34,178 bases of DNA from Victivallales bacterium (GTDB lineage Bacteria > Verrucomicrobiota > Lentisphaeria > Oligosphaerales > Oligosphaeraceae): positions 1-34,178 of the forward strand of contig JAFZIJ010000194.1 of the NCBI GenBank assembly GCA_017554445.1, in the 5' to 3' direction. Below the pieces are notes generated by a model. The model saw only the letters and a program-made list of their open reading frames with translations. It had not been told where the DNA came from and did not search any database. Below, in pieces: positions 1-7,695 of the stretch. Position numbers and translations under genes: made by a program. Numbering within the stretch: the first letter of the stretch is position 1; each line of letters opens with the position of its first letter.

Positions 1-42
1 CTTTCCTTGAAAAACTATCGATGGAGATGTACATTTTGTCAT

Positions 43-108
43 GGCGGGTTTTATATGTTATATTGTTTTGTAAGCTATTATAATATAACACTTTATATAA
101 AATCCGCC
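43..108. repeat. imperfect long inverted repeat
   Basis: Left arm 43-64 pairs with right arm 82-108. The outer 14 bp (43-56 with 95-108) match except for one G:T pair. The inner 8 bp (57-64 with 82-89) match perfectly. A 5-nt bulge lies at 90-94 and the loop is about 17 nt. No T-tract follows either arm, so it is not a classic terminator. It could be a small palindromic mobile repeat; I see no second copy in the window. Confidence 0.6.
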
Positions 109-125
109 ACTTTTTCAGGCATTTT

Positions 126-257
126 TCATGAAATATTCGGGTTAACCATCTGCACCTGAAATGAATCGGTGTTTTCCACTATCTCCAAATCAAAATATTC
201 CTCGGTCGTGTATTTCATTGGAAGGGGAGTCCCTTTCCATTCTTCTTTTGGCAAATA
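126..257 (-). pseudogene. C-terminal fragment of an unidentified gene
   Basis: The minus strand is open for 43 codons ending in TGA at 128-126, and an in-frame TAA (260-258) lies directly upstream. The peptide begins YLPKEEWKGTPLP and continues with EEYFDLEIVENTDSFQV, followed by a short tail. Its composition reads like the C-terminus of a real folded protein and resembles tails seen in some uncharacterised Firmicutes proteins, possibly GNAT-like, but I cannot name the family. There is no plausible start or ribosome-binding site, so it is probably the remnant of a truncated gene. Confidence 0.45.
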
Positions 258-411
258 TTAAATGTTATAATCCATATGTTTTCTATTAATAAATTTTCAT
301 TGGTTTATATTCTTTCTGAATAAAGACCAAATACTTGAAGCTGTTCAAAAGCTTTTATTGTATATACATAAGCCATAGGATTCATGTTACGAAATTCACT
401 GATTTGAAGAA

Positions 412-460
412 GGCAGTTAAGGAGGTAACTTTTTTTACCAAAATTACCTCCTTAACTGCC
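412..460. repeat. perfect 17-bp stem-loop
   Basis: 412-428 (GGCAGTTAAGGAGGTAA) is the exact reverse complement of 444-460, with a 15-nt loop (429-443) rich in T. It lies about 65 bp beyond the stop of the leftmost leftward gene, where a transcript end would be expected. The flanks lack the usual T-run, so a factor-independent terminator is only one possibility. The arms contain an AAGGAGG ribosome-binding-like core. Confidence 0.65.
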
Positions 461-526
461 AAATAACGTGATATGATGTTATGATTTTCCAGTTATATTG
501 TTCTATGTGATTGTTCTCATGAACCA

Positions 527-1204
527 TCAATGGGATGAATGGGGCATGAATTGATACAGCACCGTGGCCGTGGAACTAATGGGCATGCTTTGAAGAATGA
601 TTCTGCCGGGGCCTTTCACGGCGGTGTTGAAGAAACCTTCGCCGCCGAACAGCATGTTCTTAAGTCCTTTGACAGAACGGATTTCCATGGAGCAACTTTC
701 ACTCATGGCCGCCAAATAACCTGTATCGACAATTTTGCAGGATCCCGCCGGGATGTCGTATTCATGAGCGGAACCGTCAATTTCCAGAAAGACCAATCCA
801 GTGCCGCTGAATTTCCGCATCAGGAAGCCTTCGCCGCCGAAGAAGCCTGTGCTGAAACGCTTCTGCAGATACACTTCGTTCGTCAAGTTTCCGACCGACG
901 CCAGATAGGAGCCTTTCTGGACGATCAACCCGTTTCCAGGCGTGATTTCCACGGCGCGAATGGAGCCTGGAAATTTGGAGGAAAATGCGATTTCGCCCGT
1001 CTGATTGGCGATATAGGTGTTCATGAAGGCGTTTTCATGTGTGAACACGCGACCAAGCATTTTGCCCAGCCCGCCTGCGGATGTCTGCATTTCGATGCCT
1101 TCATCCATCCATGACATAGCCCCTGCTTCGCATTGAATCTGCTCTCCCGCTTCCAGATAGACTTTCAGCACTGGCAAGTTGTCGCCTTCCACATTGTATC
1201 TCAT
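527..1204 (-). CDS. AIM24 / TIGR00266 family protein
   Basis: A 225-residue protein of the AIM24 (TIGR00266, DUF124) family, whose members adopt a TRAP-like beta fold and have no established biochemical role in bacteria. Family features seen are the N-terminal VEGDNLPVLKVYLEAGE and EAGAMSWMDEGIEMQT segments, two glycine-rich GFFGGEGF/LFGGEGFF motifs, and the FSGTGLVFLEIDGSAHEYDI stretch. I chose the ATG at 1204, not the upstream in-frame ATG at 1252, because an AAAGGAG sits 7 nt before it and homologues begin near here. It is the last gene of the leftward array. The cytoplasm is the likely location, since no signal peptide or membrane segment is visible. Confidence 0.85.
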   Translation of the reverse strand: MRYNVEGDNLPVLKVYLEAGEQIQCEAGAMSWMDEGIEMQTSAGGLGKMLGRVFTHENAFMNTYIANQTGEIAFSSKFPGSIRAVEITPGNGLIVQKGSYLASVGNLTNEVYLQKRFSTGFFGGEGFLMRKFSGTGLVFLEIDGSAHEYDIPAGSCKIVDTGYLAAMSESCSMEIRSVKGLKNMLFGGEGFFNTAVKGPGRIILQSMPISSTATVLYQFMPHSSH

Positions 1205-1303
1205 GGTCTTGCTCCTTTTGTTAATTTGCAAAGGCGTGGACGCCTCCGCCACTTCCTACGAGATGTACTACTATCGTTTCGCTAATTTTCTTCGAGATAT
1301 TTC

Positions 1304-1735
1304 CTAACGTTTTTTATACGCAATCAGTTTTGGTTCCGTGCCGTTGATTTTGTAGCTACAGACAAGGATGAAATGCTGATCGGCAATGACACCGTAACAG
1401 CCATCTGACGCTTCAATCTGTGTTCCGAGATACACGTTTTTATCATTTAGAAATTTCACTGTTTCGCCGCTTGGAAGAGGGTAGGGCAGGTTGACAAAAA
1501 AGCCTGGAAGTTCATTAAGCGCATCCGCTGCCGGGATGTTGTTTGTTTGCAACAATGCATTGATTTCGTTCAACAGATTCTGTTTGAATTCTGCATACTT
1601 TTCTTTGCCGCATGCTTTAATGCATTCCGCGGCGATGCATGCTCCGCCGAATGGCCTGCCACAGGTTTCTGTGCATCCATGGCAATTAGCCTTGAAATTG
1701 CATCCTTCGCATTGTGCCCCGCATATTGTGCTCAT
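1304..1735 (-). CDS. Cys-rich DUF3795-type protein
   Basis: A 143-residue protein with nine cysteines in its first 42 residues (C5, C9, C12, C18, C21, C25, C33, C38, C42), spaced as in DUF3795-type zinc or iron-sulfur binding domains. The C-terminal ~70 residues are a separate, cysteine-poor beta-rich portion of unknown role. The start is the ATG at 1735, preceded by AAAGGAG at 7 nt; a TTG two codons upstream is a less likely alternative. A 99-bp gap separates it from the AIM24 gene downstream. Metal binding is inferred from cysteine spacing, and the function is unknown. A second DUF3795-type protein lies at 9787-10185. Confidence 0.7.
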   Translation of the reverse strand: MSTICGAQCEGCNFKANCHGCTETCGRPFGGACIAAECIKACGKEKYAEFKQNLLNEINALLQTNNIPAADALNELPGFFVNLPYPLPSGETVKFLNDKNVYLGTQIEASDGCYGVIADQHFILVCSYKINGTEPKLIAYKKR

Positions 1736-1748
1736 GATCAAACTCCTT

Positions 1749-2438
1749 TCAGTTTACAAGCTTCACCGTCTGGATCGCGTCCCACATTCTCTTTTCGCAC
1801 CAATGCACCGTTCGTTCCTGCACATCGAACACCATGGAGACTTCTGTCGGACAAACAGTTTGCGATACCGCTTGCAAAATTTCAAAACAATCCGTCACAT
1901 CAAAATCATCGGTTGCATTTTGCAATATGGCATCCGCCTTCTGATATCTGTCCCAACCCATCCATGGATGGGTTTCGGCATCCTGTTTGAAAGGGGAGAA
2001 ATTGGTCATAATCTTGTATTCAGGCTTTTCATAATACAAGTTGCCTTGTCCAGGAATAATATACAGCACATTTCCGTCTGCATCCGACAATGCCGACATA
2101 AAGGTATAGCCTGGAACACTATAGACAGGTCGTTTTTCAACGATTTCATGAATTTCCTGCAGTGTTTTCTTTTGCATCAGCAAATCAATATCCAGCAGGA
2201 TGACATTTTCACCGTCACCTGCGGGATTGCTCCGTTCGTCAAATGGCCAACAGGTTGGCATTCCGACAAAATCGCCGCGTGAATTCGCGCCGAACAGCGG
2301 AAGCCAGCCTTCTTTCGGATCGTCGATTTCAATGTAAACGCCGTTTGCCGCCTTTCGAACACGCCAAACGATGTCCAGAATATCAAGATTCCATCCGACG
2401 ATGGTTTTCTTCTTATTAACAACGATGCTTGTGCACAT
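1749..2438 (-). CDS. Ntn hydrolase, choloylglycine hydrolase/C45-like
   Basis: A 229-residue protein starting Met-Cys-Thr-Ser. In the N-terminal nucleophile (Ntn) amidases of the choloylglycine hydrolase / penicillin V acylase / C45 group, Cys2 becomes the catalytic N-terminus after Met removal. Other family-like points are the GWNLDI segment (N17, D19), MTNFSPF with N146 at the position of the oxyanion-hole Asn, and TEVSMVFDVQERTVHW near the C-terminus. The Arg that usually precedes Asn-Xaa-Asp is Trp16 here, so the substrate may differ from bile salts. The protein is shorter than typical bile salt hydrolases (about 320 residues). The start is fixed by the catalytic Cys; the ribosome-binding site is weak. 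No signal peptide is seen, so it is probably cytoplasmic. Confidence 0.75.
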   Translation of the reverse strand: MCTSIVVNKKKTIVGWNLDILDIVWRVRKAANGVYIEIDDPKEGWLPLFGANSRGDFVGMPTCWPFDERSNPAGDGENVILLDIDLLMQKKTLQEIHEIVEKRPVYSVPGYTFMSALSDADGNVLYIIPGQGNLYYEKPEYKIMTNFSPFKQDAETHPWMGWDRYQKADAILQNATDDFDVTDCFEILQAVSQTVCPTEVSMVFDVQERTVHWCEKRMWDAIQTVKLVN

Positions 2439-2447
2439 ATAATTATC

Positions 2448-2912
2448 TCATATCGTTTTGTACAGGAATCTCGGCCCTTCTTCACCATTTTTTCCTGTAG
2501 GAACGAAACCTGCGTTCGCAAGCACTTTTTGCGAGGCTATGTTATCGGGCACCGTTTCGGCCTCGACTCTTGTCACGCCTTCTTGTACAAGGGCCCATTT
2601 GGCAATGATTTTCACGGCTTCCGTCATGTAGCCATGGCCGCAATAGCCTTCCCGCAAGCCGTATCCGAGCTCCACCATGCCGTCTGCGGCAAGGCCTTTG
2701 AAGGACAAGTCGCCGACGATTGTTCCCGGCTGGCTTTTCAGTTCCATGAACCACACGGCATGCCACATCCGCTTTTTCGGTTCGTTGATGCAGCCTTGCA
2801 ACATTTCCGAATAAGCCTGTTTTAAATCCGCATCCTGCTCATTCTCAATCAACTGGGCCATTTCCTTGTCACTGATCGGATAAAGCAGCAATCGTTCACA
2901 TTCGATTTTCAT
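2448..2912 (-). CDS. GNAT acetyltransferase, RimJ/RimL-like
   Basis: A 154-residue GNAT-fold acetyltransferase predicted to move an acetyl group from acetyl-CoA to an amine. The N-terminal ERLLLYPIS resembles the RimJ/RimL opening. VELGYGLREGYCGHGYMTEAV (about residues 81-101) carries the acetyl-CoA pyrophosphate-binding loop with the glycine-rich GxGYMTEA. NIASQKVLANAGF (about 124-136) is the typical C-terminal motif B. The substrate is not deducible. The gene starts 14 bp after the stop of the 2927-3322 gene without a clear Shine-Dalgarno, so translation may be coupled. It is one of four GNAT genes in the accessory half. Confidence 0.85.
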   Translation of the reverse strand: MKIECERLLLYPISDKEMAQLIENEQDADLKQAYSEMLQGCINEPKKRMWHAVWFMELKSQPGTIVGDLSFKGLAADGMVELGYGLREGYCGHGYMTEAVKIIAKWALVQEGVTRVEAETVPDNIASQKVLANAGFVPTGKNGEEGPRFLYKTI

Positions 2913-2926
2913 GATTTGATCGTCAT

Positions 2927-3322
2927 TTATTTTTTTGGGCGCTGTTCACGTTTCTTTCTTCGCTGTTCACGATTGTCCTTTTCGGATTCAAATAGCTCGA
3001 CTGCCGCGTCGGTCATCTCTTTGCTCCATGTCTTTCCAACAGGCTCGCTTTTGGCCATCCATGGACAATAAATCGCGTAATCGTCGTCGAGCACGATGGT
3101 ATAGGGTGGATTGTAGCGGTCGTTTACATGTGAATACAGATGCCGTCCAGTTTGGATCAGTTTTTCCGCTTCGCCACCAACCATGCTTTTTGAAAGACTG
3201 TCAAAAACCGAACCGGATATTTCATAAAGATCCCATGATCCTTGAAACATCACCTCCGCGCCATAAACGCCTTTTTCGTCGTTATAACAAGCTTTCCAGC
3301 CTATTCCTTCTTTGAGTTTCAT
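2927..3322 (-). CDS. hypothetical protein with basic tail
   Basis: A 131-residue soluble protein of unknown family. Recognisable segments are RHLYSHVNDRYNPPYTIV in the middle, DDDYAIYCPWM, and a strongly basic C-terminus ending REQRRKKREQRPKK that could contact nucleic acid or ribosomes. A GGAG lies 10 nt before the ATG. The gene sits in the leftward array between DinB-like and GNAT genes. A shortened second copy lies at 4700-4849 on the same strand, so this gene was duplicated locally, or two related copies entered the array. I do not assign a function. Confidence 0.7.
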   Translation of the reverse strand: MKLKEGIGWKACYNDEKGVYGAEVMFQGSWDLYEISGSVFDSLSKSMVGGEAEKLIQTGRHLYSHVNDRYNPPYTIVLDDDYAIYCPWMAKSEPVGKTWSKEMTDAAVELFESEKDNREQRRKKREQRPKK

Positions 3323-3338
3323 GTTGAATTATCTCCAT

Positions 3339-4004
3339 TTATTTTTCACAATGGACAAGTTTTGTTTTTATCTTCAAGCACGCCTCCGTATGCATGATCC
3401 AATGTCTTGAGAAAGGCATTTGAATCAAGCCTCTGATGTCCTTTCCGCACCAGTAATCGATCAACCAATATGCTTTTTCATCTGCGCTGACGACGTGCAA
3501 TGATTTGAGGTTTTCTTTCCTCTCATTTGAAACATTCCATTTCAGCTTGTCATATGGCAACTTTTTGAGTATCGTTTCAGTGCTTCTTTTCACTTCCGTA
3601 ATATAGGCATATAATTCGTCCAAATCAAGCAGACGTGAAAAATCCGCGATCTGTTGTTTCACAAATTCATTGCCTGTTGTGACAATTGGCGAATGGATTC
3701 GCTTCTGATAGTTTCCAGAGAAGAATATCTGATCATCACCATTGATCAACGTGTGAGCGACAATATCCTCGATACGAAAAATATGCCATATTGAATAACC
3801 AATCGTCTTGCAATGGTAGCCATCCGCATTGATGAAAGGAATGGCGTCAAAGTCTTCTCGTGTCAAATCTTTCCTGAAAGAAAGCAATATGTCCATGAGC
3901 TGATTTCGCAGATCAATCAATGTATCGATACCAGCCTGCCAGATCGCTTCTTTCTTGAGCTGCAACTGCATGGTTTTATTCAATTCCGACCACTCTTTGT
4001 TCAT
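3339..4004 (-). CDS. DinB-superfamily protein
   Basis: A 221-residue protein resembling the DinB/YfiT-like four-helix-bundle superfamily, whose members are metal-dependent thiol transferases or have unknown roles (unrelated to DNA polymerase DinB). Support comes from the SIWHIFRIEDIVAHTL segment (about residues 71-86), which supplies a His on the expected helix, and the C-terminal SRHWIMHTEACLKIKTKL with two more His residues (about 200 and 204); three His ligands are typical of the fold. The ATG lies 1 nt after the TGA of the peptidase-like gene upstream, so the two are probably translationally coupled. The substrate is unknown. Confidence 0.7.
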   Translation of the reverse strand: MNKEWSELNKTMQLQLKKEAIWQAGIDTLIDLRNQLMDILLSFRKDLTREDFDAIPFINADGYHCKTIGYSIWHIFRIEDIVAHTLINGDDQIFFSGNYQKRIHSPIVTTGNEFVKQQIADFSRLLDLDELYAYITEVKRSTETILKKLPYDKLKWNVSNERKENLKSLHVVSADEKAYWLIDYWCGKDIRGLIQMPFSRHWIMHTEACLKIKTKLVHCEK

Positions 4005-4005
4005 A

Positions 4006-4674
4006 TCAAATCTTCATCCGTTTCAAATCTTTCTGTGTTAATGGGTGTATTTCACCTTTGACCATCAGATGAATTCGTCCAATTTGAATAAAACGATCTT
4101 GTTTTATAAAAATAGCGCTTTCGTTTTCCATGAGGCACACAGGAAGCTCCATGGAAACCTGTTTTACTTTTTGTAAGAGCTCTTCTTCCAATGGATAATG
4201 TGCTTTTACTGTTATATCTGCGAATCCCAGTCCATCGTATGGTGTCAGAGATTCGTATATGTCAACGGTGTGTTTTCCCATGTTCATGGCGCCTGCGCTC
4301 ACACCAAGAATCACAGTCTTGCTTTGACGAATCGCATCCAGAAGTCCTTTGTCTCGAATCAGCTGAATTTGCAGAGTCGCATTCCCCCCCATGAGGAAGA
4401 TGCATGATGCGTCGCGAATAAGATTCATTGCCTCATCTGTCGTTGTACGATGATCAATGACGTAATGATTCGTGAACGCCATGTTTCTTTCTTCGAACAT
4501 TTTATGCATGCCGTCGGAATCGTCATCGTTTTGGGTGTAATCATCTGGCCAGGCACTGACAAAGACAAGACTGTTGCGAAAGACAAGCTCCTGTTTGAGG
4601 ATGTCGGCGATATCATCTGTAAAATGATGTGTCGGAAATCCGCTGAAGAAACCGATTAGTTTAGTGTTCATCAT
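4006..4674 (-). CDS. peptidase E-like (S51 family) protein
   Basis: A 222-residue protein of the S51 / dipeptidase E family, serine peptidases with a class I glutamine amidotransferase-like fold that cleave Asp-X dipeptides. The nucleophile elbow is GVSAGAMNMG with Ser126. His159 in VKAHYPLEEE fits the catalytic His. FLMGGNATLQ (about 93-102) is the family's conserved glycine-rich loop. Characterised peptidase E enzymes are about 230 residues, so the length is normal. An AGGA precedes the paired ATGs at 4674/4671, and either could be used. It is coupled to the DinB-like gene downstream, and no export signal is seen. Confidence 0.85.
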   Translation of the reverse strand: MMNTKLIGFFSGFPTHHFTDDIADILKQELVFRNSLVFVSAWPDDYTQNDDDSDGMHKMFEERNMAFTNHYVIDHRTTTDEAMNLIRDASCIFLMGGNATLQIQLIRDKGLLDAIRQSKTVILGVSAGAMNMGKHTVDIYESLTPYDGLGFADITVKAHYPLEEELLQKVKQVSMELPVCLMENESAIFIKQDRFIQIGRIHLMVKGEIHPLTQKDLKRMKI

Positions 4675-4699
4675 CCAACGTCCTATTTCTATTCAAAGA

Positions 4700-4849
4700 C
4701 TATTTTTTTTTCCGCTGTTTGCGTTTCTTGAGTTGTTCGTGGTTGTCTATGTTGGATTCAAACGGCTCGACCACCACATCGGTCATTTTCTTATATGGCG
4801 GATTGTATTGGTCATTGACATGGGAATACAGATGCTTTACCTCCGAAAA
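4700..4849 (-). pseudogene. decayed second copy of the 2927-3322 gene
   Basis: Read on the minus strand from just after the methyltransferase stop (4852-4850), the frame gives HLYSHVNDQYNPPY, then KKMTDVVVEPFES and a basic end KKRKQRKKK before TAG (4702-4700). This aligns with HLYSHVNDRYNPPY...KEMTDAAVELFES and the basic tail of the 2927-3322 protein. About 26 residues are missing in the middle, in frame, and the whole N-terminal half is absent. No start codon or ribosome-binding site is visible. It is a truncated, internally deleted paralogue. Confidence 0.85.
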
Positions 4850-5605
4850 TTATAATTTGATTCCAATCGCAGTAAACTCACCGGGCAGTGTTTCGTTCTC
4901 CCACGACGGATGCTCATCGAATTGCTTTAGCGTAAAGCCGTTTCGTATCATTGAATTGATGATTTCACTGATGGTATATTTCCGATAACTGCATTTCGGC
5001 ATGTTTTTTCGTGTCTCTTCATCGAAAAAACGCGCATGGGCCATTTCGCCTTCAAAGACATCTGTGGAGAAATAGTTCATGGAAGGCCACTGGAAGCCAA
5101 GAGTGTCCATGATTTTCGTAAACGGATGGAAATCACTGCAGATCATTTTTCCACCCTTTCTCAAAAGGGCAACCATCATGTTCATGAATTCATCGATATC
5201 ATGAAAATAATGCAAGATGCCGCCTTCCATGAAAACAACATCAAAGTATCCGCCATATTGTTTCAAATCAATGTCGAGAACATCACACACTTCATAGTTT
5301 AGCTTGACATTGGCTGCGTTCGCAACTTCCATTGCGTATCGTTTATTTTGTTCGGAGATATCGAACAGCGTCACATCGGCTCCAAGCAATGCAAGCGGAA
5401 TGGCTTTCTTACCGCATGAACCGCAGATATTAGCGACTTTGATTCCGTTGAACTCATCAAAATATTTGGCATATTTTCGGAGCATCTTTTTAGGATTCTC
5501 CAAATTCTTTTTAGCCATTTCCTCCGGTGTTCCAGCCGTTTTTATCCAGAAATCATACGCATTGAACTCCCATGCCTTTTTGTTCTGTGCGCTGTAATCT
5601 CTCAT
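4850..5605 (-). CDS. class I SAM-dependent methyltransferase
   Basis: A 251-residue Rossmann-fold methyltransferase. Motif I appears as VANICGSCGKKAIPLALLGADVT (about residues 56-78; GSCG in place of the usual GxGxG). DISEQNKRYA supplies the acidic residue that binds the SAM ribose, YFDVVFMEGGILHYFHD is motif IV, and LLRKGGKMICSDFHPF is the post-motif strand. The Tyr/Phe/His-rich C-terminal part probably forms the substrate lid. The substrate is not deducible. GAGG lies 11 nt before the ATG. It is part of the leftward array, and its stop codon directly abuts the decayed gene copy at 4700-4849. Confidence 0.85.
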   Translation of the reverse strand: MRDYSAQNKKAWEFNAYDFWIKTAGTPEEMAKKNLENPKKMLRKYAKYFDEFNGIKVANICGSCGKKAIPLALLGADVTLFDISEQNKRYAMEVANAANVKLNYEVCDVLDIDLKQYGGYFDVVFMEGGILHYFHDIDEFMNMMVALLRKGGKMICSDFHPFTKIMDTLGFQWPSMNYFSTDVFEGEMAHARFFDEETRKNMPKCSYRKYTISEIINSMIRNGFTLKQFDEHPSWENETLPGEFTAIGIKL

Positions 5606-5626
5606 ACTAAAAACTACCTCTGTCAG

Positions 5627-6274
5627 TTATCTTAATCCAAAATGCTTTTCGATAATGCTTAACGTGTTTTCAATTGTATCATGATCCGTTCGTTCCAGAT
5701 ACTTGAATCCGCTATGGATGATAGCCTGTCGTTCCACTTCATTGTCGATGTTCAAAGCCTCTATCACGTTCATTAGCAAATCTTTCCCATCTGGAAAAGA
5801 AAGAATAAACTGATATACGTCATCTTTATCCGCACGATCAAAGTAATGCTTCCGTTTCATTTCATCGGGAGCGAAGAGCAGGAATACATGATCGGTATCA
5901 CTGATTTCTTGCAGAATATCAATTGGAATCAAGCCATCCACGATGACTTTCTGATCTTGTGGAAATCGAAGCAAATCCGCGATAGCGAAATCGGCCTCCT
6001 CCCTTGTGCTCGCGTGCAACCAATCTGCATATTGACGAGGCGGCTGGGCAAAGTATCCATGCCAGTCCGCACTTCTGTCCAAACTCATCGCCGGCTGTTC
6101 CGTTGCATTTGCGATACGGGCATATTCGTTCCAATGATCCCCCTGGCGATATCGGAGGAAACCATGCTTTTCTTCAAGCAGTTTGGCCATGGTCGTCTTG
6201 CCGCCATAGGCTCCGCCGCATAGGAAGTAAACGTTTTTCAAATGCGCTTTGATGATATTACTGGCAATTTTCAT
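5627..6274 (-). CDS. P-loop nucleotide kinase-like protein
   Basis: A 215-residue P-loop NTPase. The Walker A motif is CGGAYGGKTTMAKLL near the N-terminus and KVIVDGLIPIDIL is a Walker B-like strand. The arrangement resembles small-molecule or nucleotide kinases of the AAA_18/zeta-toxin-like group, but no specific substrate motif is visible. I chose the ATG at 6274 because the longer frame begins with TTG and a strong promoter (6323-6351) gives a leader of about 40 nt to this ATG. It is the first gene of the leftward array that ends at 527. The related P-loop gene at 10870-11670 has a different Walker A and little shared sequence. Confidence 0.7.
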   Translation of the reverse strand: MKIASNIIKAHLKNVYFLCGGAYGGKTTMAKLLEEKHGFLRYRQGDHWNEYARIANATEQPAMSLDRSADWHGYFAQPPRQYADWLHASTREEADFAIADLLRFPQDQKVIVDGLIPIDILQEISDTDHVFLLFAPDEMKRKHYFDRADKDDVYQFILSFPDGKDLLMNVIEALNIDNEVERQAIIHSGFKYLERTDHDTIENTLSIIEKHFGLR

Positions 6275-6322
6275 ATTGTTTTTTCCAAATGCCAAATTCG
6301 TACGTAAACAATGTTCAAGATT

Positions 6323-6351
6323 ATTGTATCATATCATCCTACAGATTTCAA
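6323..6351 (-). promoter_or_regulatory. sigma70-type promoter for leftward array
   Basis: On the minus strand, TTGAAA (6351-6346) and TACAAT (6328-6323) each match the -35/-10 consensus at 5 of 6 bases and are separated by exactly 17 bp. The predicted transcript start near 6316 lies about 40 nt upstream of the kinase ATG at 6274. Genes down to 527 follow with short gaps and could be read from here, although internal promoters are not excluded. Confidence 0.65.
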
Positions 6352-6437
6352 GAGGTTGCGGAGAAAATCTCATCATGTCTTGCTTGGCATTCAGATGTGA
6401 TTTCATTAAAAATCATTTTTGAAAACACCTGAAATCC

Positions 6438-6466
6438 TTGACAAGTGACATGGCAACGTGTACACT
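6438..6466 (+). promoter_or_regulatory. sigma70-type promoter for URO-D pair
   Basis: TTGACA (6438-6443, full consensus) and TACACT (6461-6466, 4 of 6) are separated by 17 bp. The predicted start near 6473 leaves a leader of about 72 nt before the ATG at 6545. It lies back to back with the leftward promoter at 6323-6351, about 87 bp apart, which would allow a shared regulator to act on both. Confidence 0.65.
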
Positions 6467-6544
6467 TTTATCAAGAAAAATATTTTGGAAACACACAATC
6501 GGATGTTCATGCATCCAAACCATAGTTTGAAAGGCTAAATAGCG

Positions 6545-7621
6545 ATGGCGATTAACTTTACAAAAGAGCGAATGGCAGAAGTCATGGGGAACTATGACCG
6601 CTGGTGGAAGGGGGAGCTGGACAGGCCGCTCATGGCGTTGCTCCTCTATGGCGGGCGTCCGGCGGCGGGGAAAGCCCGCGCACCGCAACTCAGCCAAGCC
6701 TCTTGCGCGGATTTCCGGTGGTCGCCTGAGGAGTTGATCGAAAAGATGGATGAAGAACTCTCGACGCTTGAATATGTCGGAGACGGTTATCCGCAGGTCA
6801 ACTTGAACGCTTTTGGCCCAGGCGTTCTGGCGGCGTTCTGCGGCGCCACGTTGGATAATTCCTCTGGAAGAGTATGGTTCTCACCAGACAAAGAGCGGGA
6901 AATTCGCGATATCCATGCCGTTTACGATCCTGAGAACAAATGGGCAAAACGAATTAAAGACATCTACCGGGCAGGAATGGAACGGTGGGACGGCGTCGTG
7001 GCCATCGGCATGCCCGATCTCGGCGGCGTGATGGATGTGGCGGCGACGTTGCGCGGCACGGAAAACCTCCTGATGGATCTCATCGACGAACCGGAGGAAG
7101 TTTTGCGTCTCATTGGCGAAATCGAAACGGCATGGTATGCGGCTTATGATGATTTCTCCAAAATCCTCCATCCTGAAGGCGGACATATGGGCTGGACGGA
7201 TTGGTCGGTCATTCTCAGTTCCAAGCCGTCGTATATTCTGCAATGCGATTTCTGCTATATGATTGGGGACGAGATGTTTAAAGAATTTGTCCTGCCAACG
7301 TTGAAACGTGATACAGAACGGCTGTACAACACGATCTACCATTTGGACGGAGTCGGAGAACTATGTCATCTCGACACGATTCTGACGTTGCCAAAACTGA
7401 ACGCCATACAGTGGGTATTTGGTGATGGAAAACCCGGCCCCATGCATTGGCTGGACGTTTACAAGAAAATCAAAGCTGCCGGAAAGGGCACCTTTTGGGT
7501 CGGTGGAATAGAGGATTTCTTCAAGGTGTCGGACATCGTTGGAGCAAAAGGATTCTACTGCCGATTTGGGATATACTATCAAGACGAAGCGTTGGTTCAA
7601 AAACTGCTCAATCTGCGATAA
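6545..7621 (+). CDS. URO-D superfamily protein (methyltransferase-like) 1
   Basis: A 358-residue member of the uroporphyrinogen decarboxylase (URO-D) superfamily, which also contains corrinoid- and thiol-dependent methyltransferases such as MtaA. Shared blocks are PDLGGVMDVAATLRGTENLL (about residues 158-177), LIDEPEEVLRLI, LQCDFCYMIGDEMFKEFVLP and YHLDGVGEL. The MtaA-type zinc motif His-X-Cys is not present (the site reads HLD), so the chemistry is uncertain. Related proteins are very common in Lentisphaerota and Planctomycetes, where their roles are mostly unknown. AAAGG sits about 11 nt before the ATG. The paralogue at 7696-8793 follows and they are probably co-transcribed. Confidence 0.8.
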   Translation: MAINFTKERMAEVMGNYDRWWKGELDRPLMALLLYGGRPAAGKARAPQLSQASCADFRWSPEELIEKMDEELSTLEYVGDGYPQVNLNAFGPGVLAAFCGATLDNSSGRVWFSPDKEREIRDIHAVYDPENKWAKRIKDIYRAGMERWDGVVAIGMPDLGGVMDVAATLRGTENLLMDLIDEPEEVLRLIGEIETAWYAAYDDFSKILHPEGGHMGWTDWSVILSSKPSYILQCDFCYMIGDEMFKEFVLPTLKRDTERLYNTIYHLDGVGELCHLDTILTLPKLNAIQWVFGDGKPGPMHWLDVYKKIKAAGKGTFWVGGIEDFFKVSDIVGAKGFYCRFGIYYQDEALVQKLLNLR

Positions 7622-7626
7622 TTCAT

Positions 7627-7653
7627 AATTAACAATTAACAATTAACAATTAA
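7627..7653. repeat. AATTAAC tandem repeat
   Basis: Nearly four direct copies of the 7-bp unit AATTAAC occupy the gap between the two URO-D genes, right after the first stop codon. This is a short AT-rich microsatellite in non-coding sequence and no function is evident. Confidence 0.85.
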
Positions 7654-7695
7654 TTATTATTTAAGACATTATGCTTGAACAACAGGCAGGATGAT

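Larger units (their letters stand above)
1..526. other. gene-poor left end
   Basis: No intact gene is visible in this stretch. It holds two large inverted repeats (43-108 and 412-460) and one truncated gene tail (126-257), listed separately. The remainder, about 261-411, is AT-rich and shows nothing I can assign. The stretch lies downstream of the last gene of the leftward array. Confidence 0.6.
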
